The notes under the pieces were generated by a model, which was not told where the DNA came from, ran no database searches, and saw only the letters and a list, made by a program, of their open reading frames with translations. Below, one piece after another: positions 54,624-63,477 of a DNA stretch of 64,000 nucleotides. The DNA is from Variovorax paradoxus (GTDB taxonomy: Bacteria; Pseudomonadota; Gammaproteobacteria; Burkholderiales; Burkholderiaceae_C). How positions within the stretch are numbered: position 1 is the first letter of the stretch; each line of letters starts with the position of its first letter. Location: positions 4,092,001-4,156,000 of the forward strand of contig NZ_JAUSXG010000001.1 of the NCBI RefSeq assembly GCF_030815855.1, read 5' to 3'. The position numbers and the translations under genes were made by a program.

Positions 54624-56905
54624 CACGCGTCTCCGGCCGGATGGGCTGCATGGCTGATGACCAGCGGCAGCTGGGCGCCGGCGCGTTCGTCGACCGCGCC
54701 TTCGCTCGCATCGTCGTCTGCCTGGCGCAGCTGCGCCTGGTAGAGCCGCCAGTAGGCGCCCTGCTTCGCCATCAGTTCGTCGTGCGGACCGACCTCGACC
54801 ACTTCGCCGCGGTCCATCACCACCAGCCGGTCGGCCTTGCGCAGCGTCGACAAACGGTGCGCAATCGCAATGGTGGTGCGGCCCTGCACGAGGTTGTCGA
54901 GCGCCTTCTGAATCTCTTTCTCGGTCTCGGTGTCCACGGCCGAGGTGGCCTCGTCGAGGATCAGGATGCGGGGGTCGATGAGCAGCGCGCGCGCAATGCT
55001 GATGCGCTGCCGCTCGCCGCCCGAAAGCCCCTGGCCGCGCTCGCCGACGAGCGAGTCGTAGCCGTGCGGCAGGCGCAGGATGAAATCGTGCGCATGCGCG
55101 GCCCGCGCGGCGGCCACGATTTCTTCGCGCGTGGCATCGGGCTTGCCGTAGGCGATGTTCTGCGCAATGGTGCCGAAGAACAGGAACGGCTCCTGCAGCA
55201 CCAGGCCCACGTGGCGCCGGTAGTCGGCCACGGCAAAGCGGCGGATGTCGGTGCCGTCGACCTTGATGGCGCCGTCGGTCACGTCGTAGAAGCGGCAGAT
55301 CAGGTTGACCAGCGTGCTCTTGCCCGATCCGCTGTGGCCCACCAGCCCGATCATCTCGCCGGGCTCGATGATCAGGTCGAGGTCGCGGATCACCGCACGC
55401 GAACCGTAGCGAAAGCCCAGCCCGCTCATCTCGATGCGGCCCTGCACGCGCTCGATCTTCACCGGGTTGGCGGGCTCGGGCACGTTGCTCACGTGGTCCA
55501 GGATGTCGAAGATGCGCTTGGCGCCCGCCGCGGCCTTTTGCGTGACCGAAACGATGCGGCTCATGGAATCGAGCCGCGTGTAGAAGCGCCCGATGTACGC
55601 AATGAAGGCAGTGAGCACACCCACGGTGATGCTGCCGCGCGCCACCTGCCAGATGCCGAAGCCCCACACCACGAGCAGGCCGATCTCGGTCAGCAGCGAC
55701 ACGGTGGGCGTGAACAGCGACCAGGTGCGGTTGAGCTTGTCGTTCACCTGCAGGTTGTAGACGTTCGCAATGCGGAAGCGCTCGGCTTCGCGGCGCTCCT
55801 GCGCAAAGGCCTTGACCACGCGAATGCCGGGGATGGTATCGGCCAGCACGTTGGTGACCTCCGACCACACGCGGTCGATCTTTTCGAAACCCGTGCGCAG
55901 CCGGTCGCGCACCACGTGGATCATCCAGGCGATGAAGGGCAGCGGCACCAGCGTGACCGCCGCGAGCAGCGGGTTGATCGACACCAGAATGACCGCGGTC
56001 ATCACGATCATCAGCACGTCGTTCGCAAAATCGAGCGCGTGCAGCGAGAGAAACACGTTGATGCGGTCGGTTTCGGAGCCGATGCGCGACATCAGGTCGC
56101 CCGTGCGCTTGCCGCCGAAATAATCGAGCGGCAGCGTCAGCAGGTGCTCGTACGTGGTGGTGCGCAGGTCGGCGCCGATGCGCTCCGACACCAGCGCCAG
56201 CAGGTAGGTACGCGCCCAGCCCAAGCCCCATCCGACCAGCGCCGCGCCGAGCAGGCCGCTCAGGTAAATCGCCACGCGGGACGGATCGATCTTCTGCCCG
56301 TTCTGGAATGGAATCAGGATGTCGTCCATCAGCGGGATGGTCAGGTACGGCGGCACCAGGGTGGCGGCGGTCGAAATCAGGGTCAGGAAAAACCCCGTGA
56401 TCAGCTGCTTGCGGTAGGGCTTTGCGAAGCGGCCCAGGCGCAGCAGCACCCAGGTCGATGGCGGCGTCTGGAGTTCGGTGTCGGCGGCGGCCGTGTCGTC
56501 GCCGTCGGGCTCGGCTGTCGCCTCGGCGACAGCTCCGTTCGCGCGCTGGCCGAACAGCTTGAGCAGCCGGAGCGCGGCGGGCTGGCTCGCCAGCGTGTAG
56601 CGCCAGCGCGCCAGACGCCCTGCGGGGCCGACGAGATCGAGGGTTCCGACGCCCGAATGGTCGTTCAGATACAGTTCGAGGGATGGATCGGCTAGTGACC
56701 ACTCACACCACTGCCCGCCCGGTTGCAGCGCCAGCAGCCGCCGATCGGTCAGGGCCACGAGGCCGAACGTAAACAGAAGTTCTTCGTCGAGGTCAACCGC
56801 CAGTGTTACCAGAACGTTTTCCGCGGCAGTGAGCCGGCTTTTCAGCGCGTCTGATGCCGCCTCTGTTTCGCCCTCCCGGGTGCCGACTGGATCGTGATGT
56901 TGCAT
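54623..56905 (-). CDS. Cyanophycin-locus ABC transporter, exporter type
   Basis: 760-residue ABC protein with fused membrane and ATPase domains of the lipid/multidrug exporter type. An extra N-terminal domain of about 190 residues includes [20 protein letters not shown] and [12 protein letters not shown], which resembles a bacterial PH-like fold, then an acidic Ala-rich linker. The six-segment membrane domain starts near 200. ATPase: Walker [15 protein letters not shown], signature [16 protein letters not shown], Walker [13 protein letters not shown]. The ATG at 56905 is used; longer frames reach into the divergent promoter region. It is divergent from cphA' and coupled to the DUF1854 gene. 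Confidence 0.88.
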   Translation of the reverse strand: MQHHDPVGTREGETEAASDALKSRLTAAENVLVTLAVDLDEELLFTFGLVALTDRRLLALQPGGQWCEWSLADPSLELYLNDHSGVGTLDLVGPAGRLARWRYTLASQPAALRLLKLFGQRANGAVAEATAEPDGDDTAAADTELQTPPSTWVLLRLGRFAKPYRKQLITGFFLTLISTAATLVPPYLTIPLMDDILIPFQNGQKIDPSRVAIYLSGLLGAALVGWGLGWARTYLLALVSERIGADLRTTTYEHLLTLPLDYFGGKRTGDLMSRIGSETDRINVFLSLHALDFANDVLMIVMTAVILVSINPLLAAVTLVPLPFIAWMIHVVRDRLRTGFEKIDRVWSEVTNVLADTIPGIRVVKAFAQERREAERFRIANVYNLQVNDKLNRTWSLFTPTVSLLTEIGLLVVWGFGIWQVARGSITVGVLTAFIAYIGRFYTRLDSMSRIVSVTQKAAAGAKRIFDILDHVSNVPEPANPVKIERVQGRIEMSGLGFRYGSRAVIRDLDLIIEPGEMIGLVGHSGSGKSTLVNLICRFYDVTDGAIKVDGTDIRRFAVADYRRHVGLVLQEPFLFFGTIAQNIAYGKPDATREEIVAAARAAHAHDFILRLPHGYDSLVGERGQGLSGGERQRISIARALLIDPRILILDEATSAVDTETEKEIQKALDNLVQGRTTIAIAHRLSTLRKADRLVVMDRGEVVEVGPHDELMAKQGAYWRLYQAQLRQADDDASEGAVDERAGAQLPLVISHAAHPAGDA

Positions 56906-57044
56906 TGTGTTTCTTTGACTCTTGCCCGTCGCGGGCCGCGTGGACCGCGTCATGGCGTCCTTTGTCGGGCGCCGATTCTGACCGATTGCCATGGGCGCGC
57001 TTGAAGGCGCCGTGGTGCTCGGCCAAAGCACATCGAACGTTTGC

Positions 57045-59288
57045 ATGACCCGTTTCGACGACATCCGCCTGCTGCGCATCAACTATTTGCGCGGTCCCAA
57101 TCTCTGGACCTACCGTCCGGTGCTCGAAGTCTGGCTCGACCTGGGCCAACTGGAAGACTACCCCTCCAACAAGATCGACGGTTTTACCGACCGCCTGACC
57201 GGCCTGCTGCCGGCGCTCATCGAGCACCACTGCGGCGTGGGCGAGCGCGGCGGTTTCATCCAGCGCCTGACCGAAGGCACCTGGTCGGGCCATGTGCTCG
57301 AACACGTCGTCATCGAGCTCTTGAACCTGGCCGGCATGCCGACCGGTTTCGGGCAAACCCGCAGCACCTCGGAGCACGGCGTCTACCGCATGGTGTTCCG
57401 TGCGCGTGACGAGCAGGTCGCCCGGGTCGCCTTGGCCGAGGGCCACCGCCTGCTGATGGCCGCGATCAACAACGACCCGTTCACCGCCGCCGACGTGCAA
57501 AAGGCGGTCGACGCGGTCAAGGCCAAGGTCGAAGACTGCTACCTCGGCCCGAGCACCGCGGCCATCGTGTCCGCCGCCACCGACCGCGGCATTCCGCACA
57601 TGCGGCTCAATAGCGGCAACCTGGTGCAACTGGGCTACGGCGCCAACCAACAGCGCATCTGGACCGCCGAGACCGACTACACCAGCGCCATCGGCGAATC
57701 GATTGCCAGCGACAAGGAACTGACCAAGTCGCTGCTCGCGAGCTGCGGCGTGCCGGTGCCCGAAGGCCAGGTGGTGGCCAGCGCCGAAGAAGCCTGGGAA
57801 GCCGCCGAAGACATCGGCCTGCCGGTGGTCGTGAAGCCGTCGGATGCCAACCACGGCCGCGGCGTGTCGCTCGAACTGACGACGCGCGAAGAAGTCATGG
57901 CCGCCTACGCGGTCGCCGAGCCCGAAGGCAGCGACGTGATGGTCGAGCGCTTCATCCGCGGCCACGAACACCGCCTGCTGGTGGTGGGCGGCGAAGTGGT
58001 GGCGGCCGCGCGCGGCGAGATCATCACCGTGACCGGTGACGGCAAGCTCAGCGTGGCCGAGCTCATCGAGAAGCAGCTCAACAGCGACCCGCGCCGCGGC
58101 GCCGAAGAGGAATACCCGCTCGACCTGATCGTGCTGGCGACCGACGCCAAGCTGCAGCTCGAACTCAAGCGCCAGGAACTGGACGGTGCTTCCGTGCCGG
58201 CCGCCGGCCGCGTGGTCACGATCCAGCGCAACGGCAACATGGCCAACGACTGCACCGACCAGGTCCACCCCGAAGTTGCGCACGCCGCCGTGCTGGCCGC
58301 CCGCGTGGTCGGCCTGGACATCGCGGGCATCGACCTCGTGGCGCAGGACATCGGCAAGCCGCTCGGTCCGCAGCGCGGCGCGATCGTCGAAGTCAACGCC
58401 GGCCCTGGCCTGCTGATGCACCTGAAGCCGGCCGTCGGCTCGCCGCGCCCGGTGGGCCGCGCGATTTGCGACCACCTGTTCCCCAACGACGCGCCGGGCC
58501 GCATTCCGGTGGTGGGCGTCGCGGGCTCCCAAAACACCGCCGTGCTCGCGCGCCTGGTCGCCTGGCTCATCAACCTCGGCGGGCGCCACACCGGACTGGC
58601 CTGCCGCGACGGCCTGTTCCTCGAACGCCGCCGCGTCGATGCACGCGACAGCGCCAACTGGGACGCCGGCCACCGTCTGCTCGTGAACCGGGCCGTGCAG
58701 GCAGTGGTGATCGAGAACGGCGCCGAAACCATCTTGCGCGACGGCCTCGCCTACGACCGCTGCGAAGTCGGCATCGTGACCGACCTCGAAGGCGCCGAAG
58801 CGCTGGCCGACTACGACATCACCGAAAGCGACCAGCTGGTCAAGGTGCTGCGCACACAGGTCGACGTGGTGCTCGGCGAAGGCACGGCCGTGCTGAACGC
58901 GGGCGACCCGCGCGTGGCGGGCCTGGCGCCGCTGTGCGACGGCGCCGTCATTCTGTATGCCGCCGATCCGCAAGCCGCCGCGCTCACCGCGCACCAGACC
59001 GCGGGTGGAAGGGCCGTGCTGGTTCGGCAAGACCGCGTGGTGCTGGCGAACGGCAGCAGCGAATCGTTCCTGCCGGGCCTCGGCCGCCTGACCGTCTGGC
59101 GTGCAACGCACGCGGGCGTCAGCCTCGAGAGCGTGCTGGCCGCCGTGGCCGCGGCCTGGGCGCTGGGCATTCCGCTGAACCTCATCGGCGCCGGCGTCGA
59201 AGCCTTCGAGGCCGACTTGCAGGCGGCGCTGGCTTCGCTGCAGCTCTCGCAGACGCAGCCCCTTTCGTCCCAACAACAATTCGCCTGA
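57045..59288 (+). CDS. cphA': Cyanophycin synthetase-like protein with degenerate ligase site (CphA')
   Basis: 747 residues. It has the N-terminal CphA domain (INYLRGPNLWTYRPVLEVWL) and an intact-looking ATP-grasp domain (SDKELTKSLLASCGVPVPEG, VVVKPSDANHGRGVSLE, EVNAGPGLLMHL). In the C-terminal Mur-ligase-like domain the P-loop that reads GTNGKTTTAR in the next gene is replaced by GSQNTAVLAR near residue 491, and the domain is about 100 residues shorter. It therefore cannot bind ATP there in the normal way. Cyanobacterial CphA2 with a similar loss joins ready-made beta-Asp-Arg dipeptides; Cupriavidus also carries a cphA' beside cphA. An ATG at 56991 would add 18 residues; no good ribosome site marks either. 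Confidence 0.9.
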   Translation: MTRFDDIRLLRINYLRGPNLWTYRPVLEVWLDLGQLEDYPSNKIDGFTDRLTGLLPALIEHHCGVGERGGFIQRLTEGTWSGHVLEHVVIELLNLAGMPTGFGQTRSTSEHGVYRMVFRARDEQVARVALAEGHRLLMAAINNDPFTAADVQKAVDAVKAKVEDCYLGPSTAAIVSAATDRGIPHMRLNSGNLVQLGYGANQQRIWTAETDYTSAIGESIASDKELTKSLLASCGVPVPEGQVVASAEEAWEAAEDIGLPVVVKPSDANHGRGVSLELTTREEVMAAYAVAEPEGSDVMVERFIRGHEHRLLVVGGEVVAAARGEIITVTGDGKLSVAELIEKQLNSDPRRGAEEEYPLDLIVLATDAKLQLELKRQELDGASVPAAGRVVTIQRNGNMANDCTDQVHPEVAHAAVLAARVVGLDIAGIDLVAQDIGKPLGPQRGAIVEVNAGPGLLMHLKPAVGSPRPVGRAICDHLFPNDAPGRIPVVGVAGSQNTAVLARLVAWLINLGGRHTGLACRDGLFLERRRVDARDSANWDAGHRLLVNRAVQAVVIENGAETILRDGLAYDRCEVGIVTDLEGAEALADYDITESDQLVKVLRTQVDVVLGEGTAVLNAGDPRVAGLAPLCDGAVILYAADPQAAALTAHQTAGGRAVLVRQDRVVLANGSSESFLPGLGRLTVWRATHAGVSLESVLAAVAAAWALGIPLNLIGAGVEAFEADLQAALASLQLSQTQPLSSQQQFA

Positions 59289-59304
59289 CGCGCACCGCCG
59301 CCCC

Positions 59305-61872
59305 ATGAAAGTCACCCGTATCCGCGCCCTGCGCGGCCCCAATCTCTGGAGCCGCCACACCGCCATCGAAGCGGTGATTGCCTGCGAAGGCGATGAAAAC
59401 GCCATCAGCCGGCTGCCGGGCTTCGAAGCCCGCCTGCGCGCCCGCTTTCCCACCATCGGCGAACTGCACCCGATGGTGCTGGGCCAGCCGCTGGCGCTCG
59501 CGCACGTGCTCGAGAACGCCGCCGTGGCGCTGCAGGCCCAGGCCGGCTGTGCCGTCAACTTCGGCCACACCTCGCCCACGGTGGAAGAAGGCGTCTACCA
59601 GGTCACGTTCCAGTACAGCGAAGAAGCCGTCGGCCGCCGCGCACTCGCGCTGGCCGAAGAGCTGGTCGCGGCCGCGATGAACGGCACGGCCTTCGATGCC
59701 ACCGCGGCCATCACGGAACTGCGCGATCTCGACGAGTCGGAGCGCCTCGGCCCGAGCACCGGCTCTATCGTCGATGCCGCGGTGGCGCGCGGCATTCCCT
59801 ACCGCCGGCTGACCAGCGGCAGCCTGGTGCAGTTCGGCTGGGGCTCCAAGCAGCGCCGCATCCAGGCGGCCGAGATCGACAGCACCAGCGGCGTGGCCGA
59901 ATCGATCGCGCAGGACAAGGAACTCACCAAGCAGTTGCTCAATGCGGCCGGCGTGCCCGTGCCGCTCGGCCGGCCCGTCGCCGATGCCGAAGACGGCTGG
60001 ACCGCGGCCATGGAAATCGGCCTGCCGGTGGTGGTGAAGCCGCAAGACGGCAACCAGGGCAAGGGCGTCACGGTCAACATCACGACGCGCGAGCAACTCA
60101 CGGCCGCCTATGAATCGGCTGCCGGGTACGGCGAAGTCATGGTCGAGAAATTTTTGCCGGGCTTCGACTTCCGCCTGCTCGTGGTGGGCGACCGCCTCGT
60201 CGCAGCCGCGCGGCGCGATCCGCCGAACGTGATCGGCGACGGCAGTTCCACCGTGCGCCAACTCGTGGACACCGTGAACCAGGACCCGCGCCGCGGCGAA
60301 GGCCACGCCACCTCGCTCACCAAAATCCGCCTCGACGACATCGCCATCGGCCGCCTCGAAGCCGAGGGCCTCACGCCCGACAGCGTGCCCGCGCGCGGCC
60401 AGCGCGTGGTGCTGCGCAACAACGCCAACCTGTCCACCGGCGGCACCGCCACCGACGTGACCGACACCGTGCACCCCGAAGTGGCCGCGCGCGCGGTCGA
60501 TGCGGCGCAGATGGTCGGCCTGCACATCTGCGGCGTTGACATGGTGTGCGAGAACGTGCTGCGTCCGCTCGAAGAACAACATGGCGGCGTGGTCGAAGTG
60601 AACGCCGCGCCCGGCCTGCGCATGCACATCTCGCCCTCCTTCGGCCGCGGCCGCGCGGTCGGCGAGGCGGTAATGGACACGCTCTTCGCGCATGGCGACG
60701 ACGGCCGCATTCCGGTCGTCGCCGTCACCGGCACCAACGGCAAGACGACCACGGCGCGGCTCATCAACCACCTGCTCGCATCGAGCGGCCTGCGCACCGG
60801 CATGACCAACACGGACGGCGTGTACGTCGACGGACGCCAGACCGACAGCGGCGACTGCAGCGGCCCCAAGAGCGCGCGCAACGTGCTGATGCATCCCGAC
60901 GTGGATGCGGCCGTGTTCGAAGTGGCGCGCGGCGGCGTGCTGCGCGAAGGCCTCGGCTTCGACCGCTGCGAGGTGGCCGTGGTCACCAACATCGGCAGCG
61001 GCGACCACCTGGGCCTGAACTACATCACCACCGTCGAAGACCTCGCGGTGCTCAAGCGCGTGATCGTTCGCAACGTCGCACCCGACGGCTACGCGGTGCT
61101 GAACGCCGCCGACCCCAACGTGGCCGCCATGGCGGCAGGCTGCCCCGGCCACGTGATCTTCTTCACCGCCGACCGCCAGCATCCGGTCATGGCCACGCAC
61201 CGCGCCCAAGGCAAGCGCACCGTCTACGTCGACCAGGACACGCTGGTTGCCGCCGAAGGCTCGTGGCGCGAACGCATTGCGCTGCGCGATGTGCCCATCA
61301 CGCGCAACGGCACCATCGGCTTCCAGGTCGACAACGTGATGGCCTCGGTGGCCGCGGCCTGGGCCGTCGGCCTCGACTGGGACACCATTCGCAGCGGCCT
61401 CGCGAGCTTCATGAACGACGCGGCCGGCGTGCCGGGGCGCTTCAATGTCATGGAGTACCGCGGCGCCACCGTGATCGCCGACTACGGCCACAACACCGAC
61501 GCCATGCGCGCGCTGGTGTCGGCCGTCGACACCATGCCGGCCAACAAGCGCTCGGTGGTGATCAGCGGCGCGGGCGACCGCCGCGATTCCGACATTCGCG
61601 ACCAGACCGCCATCCTCGGCCAGGCCTTCGACGACGTGATCCTCTACCAGGACGCGGCCCAGCGCGGCCGCGCCGACGGCGAGGTGATGGCACTGCTGCG
61701 CCAAGGCCTGCAGGGCGCGGCACGCACGCGCCAGATCGACGAGATTCGCGGCGAGTTCGTCGCCATCGACACCGCGCTGGCGCGCCTGCAGCCGGGCGAC
61801 CTGTCGCTGATCCTGGTCGACCAGGTCGAAGAAGCGCTGGCGCATCTCGCGCAGCGCATCGCGGCGGGCTGA
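59305..61872 (+). CDS. cphA: Cyanophycin synthetase
   Basis: Makes the storage polymer cyanophycin (poly-Asp backbone with Arg side chains) without ribosomes; cytoplasmic, 855 residues, the usual length. N-terminal domain from MKVTRIRALRGPNLWS, ATP-grasp domain with VVVKPQDGNQGKGVTVN and EVNAAPGLRMHI, and a complete Mur-ligase domain with P-loop GTNGKTTTARL at about residues 476-486, FEVARGGVLREG and VIADYGHNTDAMRAL. It starts 16 bases after cphA', so the two are an operon. No cyanophycinase is visible in this window. Confidence 0.97.
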   Translation: MKVTRIRALRGPNLWSRHTAIEAVIACEGDENAISRLPGFEARLRARFPTIGELHPMVLGQPLALAHVLENAAVALQAQAGCAVNFGHTSPTVEEGVYQVTFQYSEEAVGRRALALAEELVAAAMNGTAFDATAAITELRDLDESERLGPSTGSIVDAAVARGIPYRRLTSGSLVQFGWGSKQRRIQAAEIDSTSGVAESIAQDKELTKQLLNAAGVPVPLGRPVADAEDGWTAAMEIGLPVVVKPQDGNQGKGVTVNITTREQLTAAYESAAGYGEVMVEKFLPGFDFRLLVVGDRLVAAARRDPPNVIGDGSSTVRQLVDTVNQDPRRGEGHATSLTKIRLDDIAIGRLEAEGLTPDSVPARGQRVVLRNNANLSTGGTATDVTDTVHPEVAARAVDAAQMVGLHICGVDMVCENVLRPLEEQHGGVVEVNAAPGLRMHISPSFGRGRAVGEAVMDTLFAHGDDGRIPVVAVTGTNGKTTTARLINHLLASSGLRTGMTNTDGVYVDGRQTDSGDCSGPKSARNVLMHPDVDAAVFEVARGGVLREGLGFDRCEVAVVTNIGSGDHLGLNYITTVEDLAVLKRVIVRNVAPDGYAVLNAADPNVAAMAAGCPGHVIFFTADRQHPVMATHRAQGKRTVYVDQDTLVAAEGSWRERIALRDVPITRNGTIGFQVDNVMASVAAAWAVGLDWDTIRSGLASFMNDAAGVPGRFNVMEYRGATVIADYGHNTDAMRALVSAVDTMPANKRSVVISGAGDRRDSDIRDQTAILGQAFDDVILYQDAAQRGRADGEVMALLRQGLQGAARTRQIDEIRGEFVAIDTALARLQPGDLSLILVDQVEEALAHLAQRIAAG

Positions 61873-61882
61873 ACGCACGGCG

Positions 61883-61903
61883 GGGCGGCCCTTTCGGCCG
61901 CCC
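61883..61903 (+). terminator. GC-rich hairpin after cphA
   Basis: GGGCGGCC, five-base loop CTTTC, GGCCGCCC: an eight-base perfect stem 10 bases after the cphA stop. No U-run follows, so it may only protect the mRNA end or act weakly. Confidence 0.45.
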
Positions 61904-62043
61904 TGCCGGACACGTCCCACACGCATCGGCGAGTCTGGCCGGGTCAGCTGGCTCTGCCGTCCCACACCCTGTGGCGGGTGCGCCGGACCACACTGCTGCT
62001 CCGGTCGCGCTTTCGGAGGGCGCGCCTTAACCAGGAGCACCCG

Positions 62044-62460
62044 ATGACAACAACAGTTCGTTCCACCCTTTCTGCTGCCGCGCTTTTTGCAGCAAGCGGT
62101 TTTCTCATGCTCGGCGCGCCGCACGCCAACGCGCAGGCGCCGGGCACGGCCGCCCGCGCGCAGCAAGAACGCGCCGTGTGCGACGGCGTCCAGCAAGACC
62201 GCGCGGCCTGCCTTCGCGAAGCCGGCGCCGCGCGCCAGGAAGCGAACCGCCGCGACGGCCTCACGAGTGCCAGCCCCGGCCGCTACGACGCCAATGCGAT
62301 GGCGCGCTGCCGTGAACAGCCCGCGGCCGACCGCGCCGATTGCGAAGCCCGCCTGCAGGGCGGCGCGCGCACCACCACCGAAGGCAGCGTGATGGGCGGC
62401 GGCGTCATCCGCGAAACAGTGACGCCGTTGCCGGCGCAACCCGCCGCCTCCACTCGCTGA
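62044..62460 (+). CDS. Secreted four-cysteine protein, paralogue A
   Basis: 138 residues. Signal peptide of about 32 residues (LSAAALFAASGFLMLGAPHA, then NAQA). The mature part has four cysteines in a pattern shared with the next gene: VCDGVQQDRAACLREAGAARQE, shortened here, then ARCREQPAADRADCEARLQGG, and the ending GSVMGGGVIRETVTPL. I do not recognise the family. The spacing suggests two disulfides in a small helical fold. The ATG follows CCAGGAGCACCC, almost the same leader as the next gene. Confidence 0.85.
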   Translation: MTTTVRSTLSAAALFAASGFLMLGAPHANAQAPGTAARAQQERAVCDGVQQDRAACLREAGAARQEANRRDGLTSASPGRYDANAMARCREQPAADRADCEARLQGGARTTTEGSVMGGGVIRETVTPLPAQPAASTR

Positions 62461-62538
62461 ACATCGGGCCGCGCGGAACCCGATGCGGCCCGCCATGTCC
62501 AACGGTCTCATGTTTCAGGTCACTCCAAGGAGCACCCC

Positions 62539-63048
62539 ATGAACAGCACCACACGTTCGATGATTGCCGCCCTGATTGCAGTGGGCGGTGTCGCCATGGC
62601 CACCACGGCCTCGGCCCAGCCGCGTCGCGGCGATTCCACTTACCAGCAGGAACTCTCGGTTTGCGGCCGCAACCAGCAAGACCGCGCGGCCTGCATTCGC
62701 GAAGCCGGCGCCGCACGCCAGGAAGCCGCGCGCGGCGGACTCACCAGCGCGCCCGACTACCAGCGCAATGCGCTCGCACGTTGCGGACTCCAGCCGCCGG
62801 CCGATCGCGCAGACTGCGAAGCACGCGTGCTCGGCGGCAGCGGCAACACCCGCGGCGCCGTGGACGGCAGCGTGATGGGCGGCGGCGTGATCCGCGAGTC
62901 GGTCACCACGGTCGTCATGCCTGCGCCGGCCGCAATGCCGGCTCCGATGCCCGCACCTTCACGCGTTCCCGCGCCGGCGATTGCGCCGATGACGCCGATT
63001 GCGCCCATGGAGCCGATGCCGGCACCCATGCCTGCGCCTGCCCGCTGA
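62539..63048 (+). CDS. Secreted four-cysteine protein, paralogue B
   Basis: 169 residues. Signal peptide MNSTTRSMIAALIAVGGVAM to ASAQ at about residue 27. Same four-cysteine body as the previous gene (VCGRNQQDRAACIREAGAARQE and ARCGLQPPADRADCEARVLGG, each in part) and the same GSVMGGGVIRESVT motif, then a C-terminal tail of repeated Met-Pro-Ala-Pro units. The ATG follows CCAAGGAGCACCCC. The pair arose by tandem duplication. Function unknown; presumably periplasmic or extracellular. Confidence 0.85.
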   Translation: MNSTTRSMIAALIAVGGVAMATTASAQPRRGDSTYQQELSVCGRNQQDRAACIREAGAARQEAARGGLTSAPDYQRNALARCGLQPPADRADCEARVLGGSGNTRGAVDGSVMGGGVIRESVTTVVMPAPAAMPAPMPAPSRVPAPAIAPMTPIAPMEPMPAPMPAPAR

Positions 63049-63219
63049 AGCACCGGGCGATGCATGCATCATCCCGTCGCCCGCATCCATGCCGGCGGCG
63101 GGATAGGTACGCCATCCGCAAGCGTGCTGTGATGACCCGTCTTGTCACGCGACTGTCATAAAGCACGGCAGGCTGCTAGCTATAGTTCTCGCTCTCTGAC
63201 TACCGAGAAACTCTTTCCC

Positions 63220-63474
63220 ATGAATGCCATCAAGCTCGCCCGCCGATTCATAGAAACGGACCCGGCGAACGAATCGGCCAAGATCCTGGCCCAGCTCGTA
63301 TTGGCGCTCGAATCCGAACGCAGTTTCGAACTGGTCAGGCTCTACAGCCTCGACTACAAGAGCTTCGAGCTCGCGATGGACATCCTGAAGGAATGGCGGC
63401 TCGACCGCTATTACGCGAGCAAGTCGAAGCTGTTCGACCTGTCTCTGCAGGTCAGCGAACTCGAAAATCGCTAG
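63220..63474 (+). CDS. Small conserved-looking protein of unknown function
   Basis: 84 residues, no signal, charged and mostly helical by eye: MNAIKLARRFIETDPANESA, then KILAQLVLALESERSFELVR and DILKEWRLDRYYASKSKLFD. The length, the GAGAAA site before the ATG and the base composition suit a real gene. I do not recognise it. The 170 bases upstream contain TATAGT (63181-63186) as a possible -10 but no matching -35. Confidence 0.7.
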   Translation: MNAIKLARRFIETDPANESAKILAQLVLALESERSFELVRLYSLDYKSFELAMDILKEWRLDRYYASKSKLFDLSLQVSELENR

Positions 63475-63477
63475 CTT

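Noticed and set aside
59182..62511. Open frame of more than 1100 codons on the minus strand across the cphA genes
   Set aside because: Antisense to two clear cyanophycin synthetase genes, with no recognisable domain; an effect of codon bias at high GC.
63059..63070. Palindrome GATGCATGCATC after the second four-cysteine gene
   Set aside because: Only 12 bases, with no link to a start or stop signal; expected by chance at this scale.
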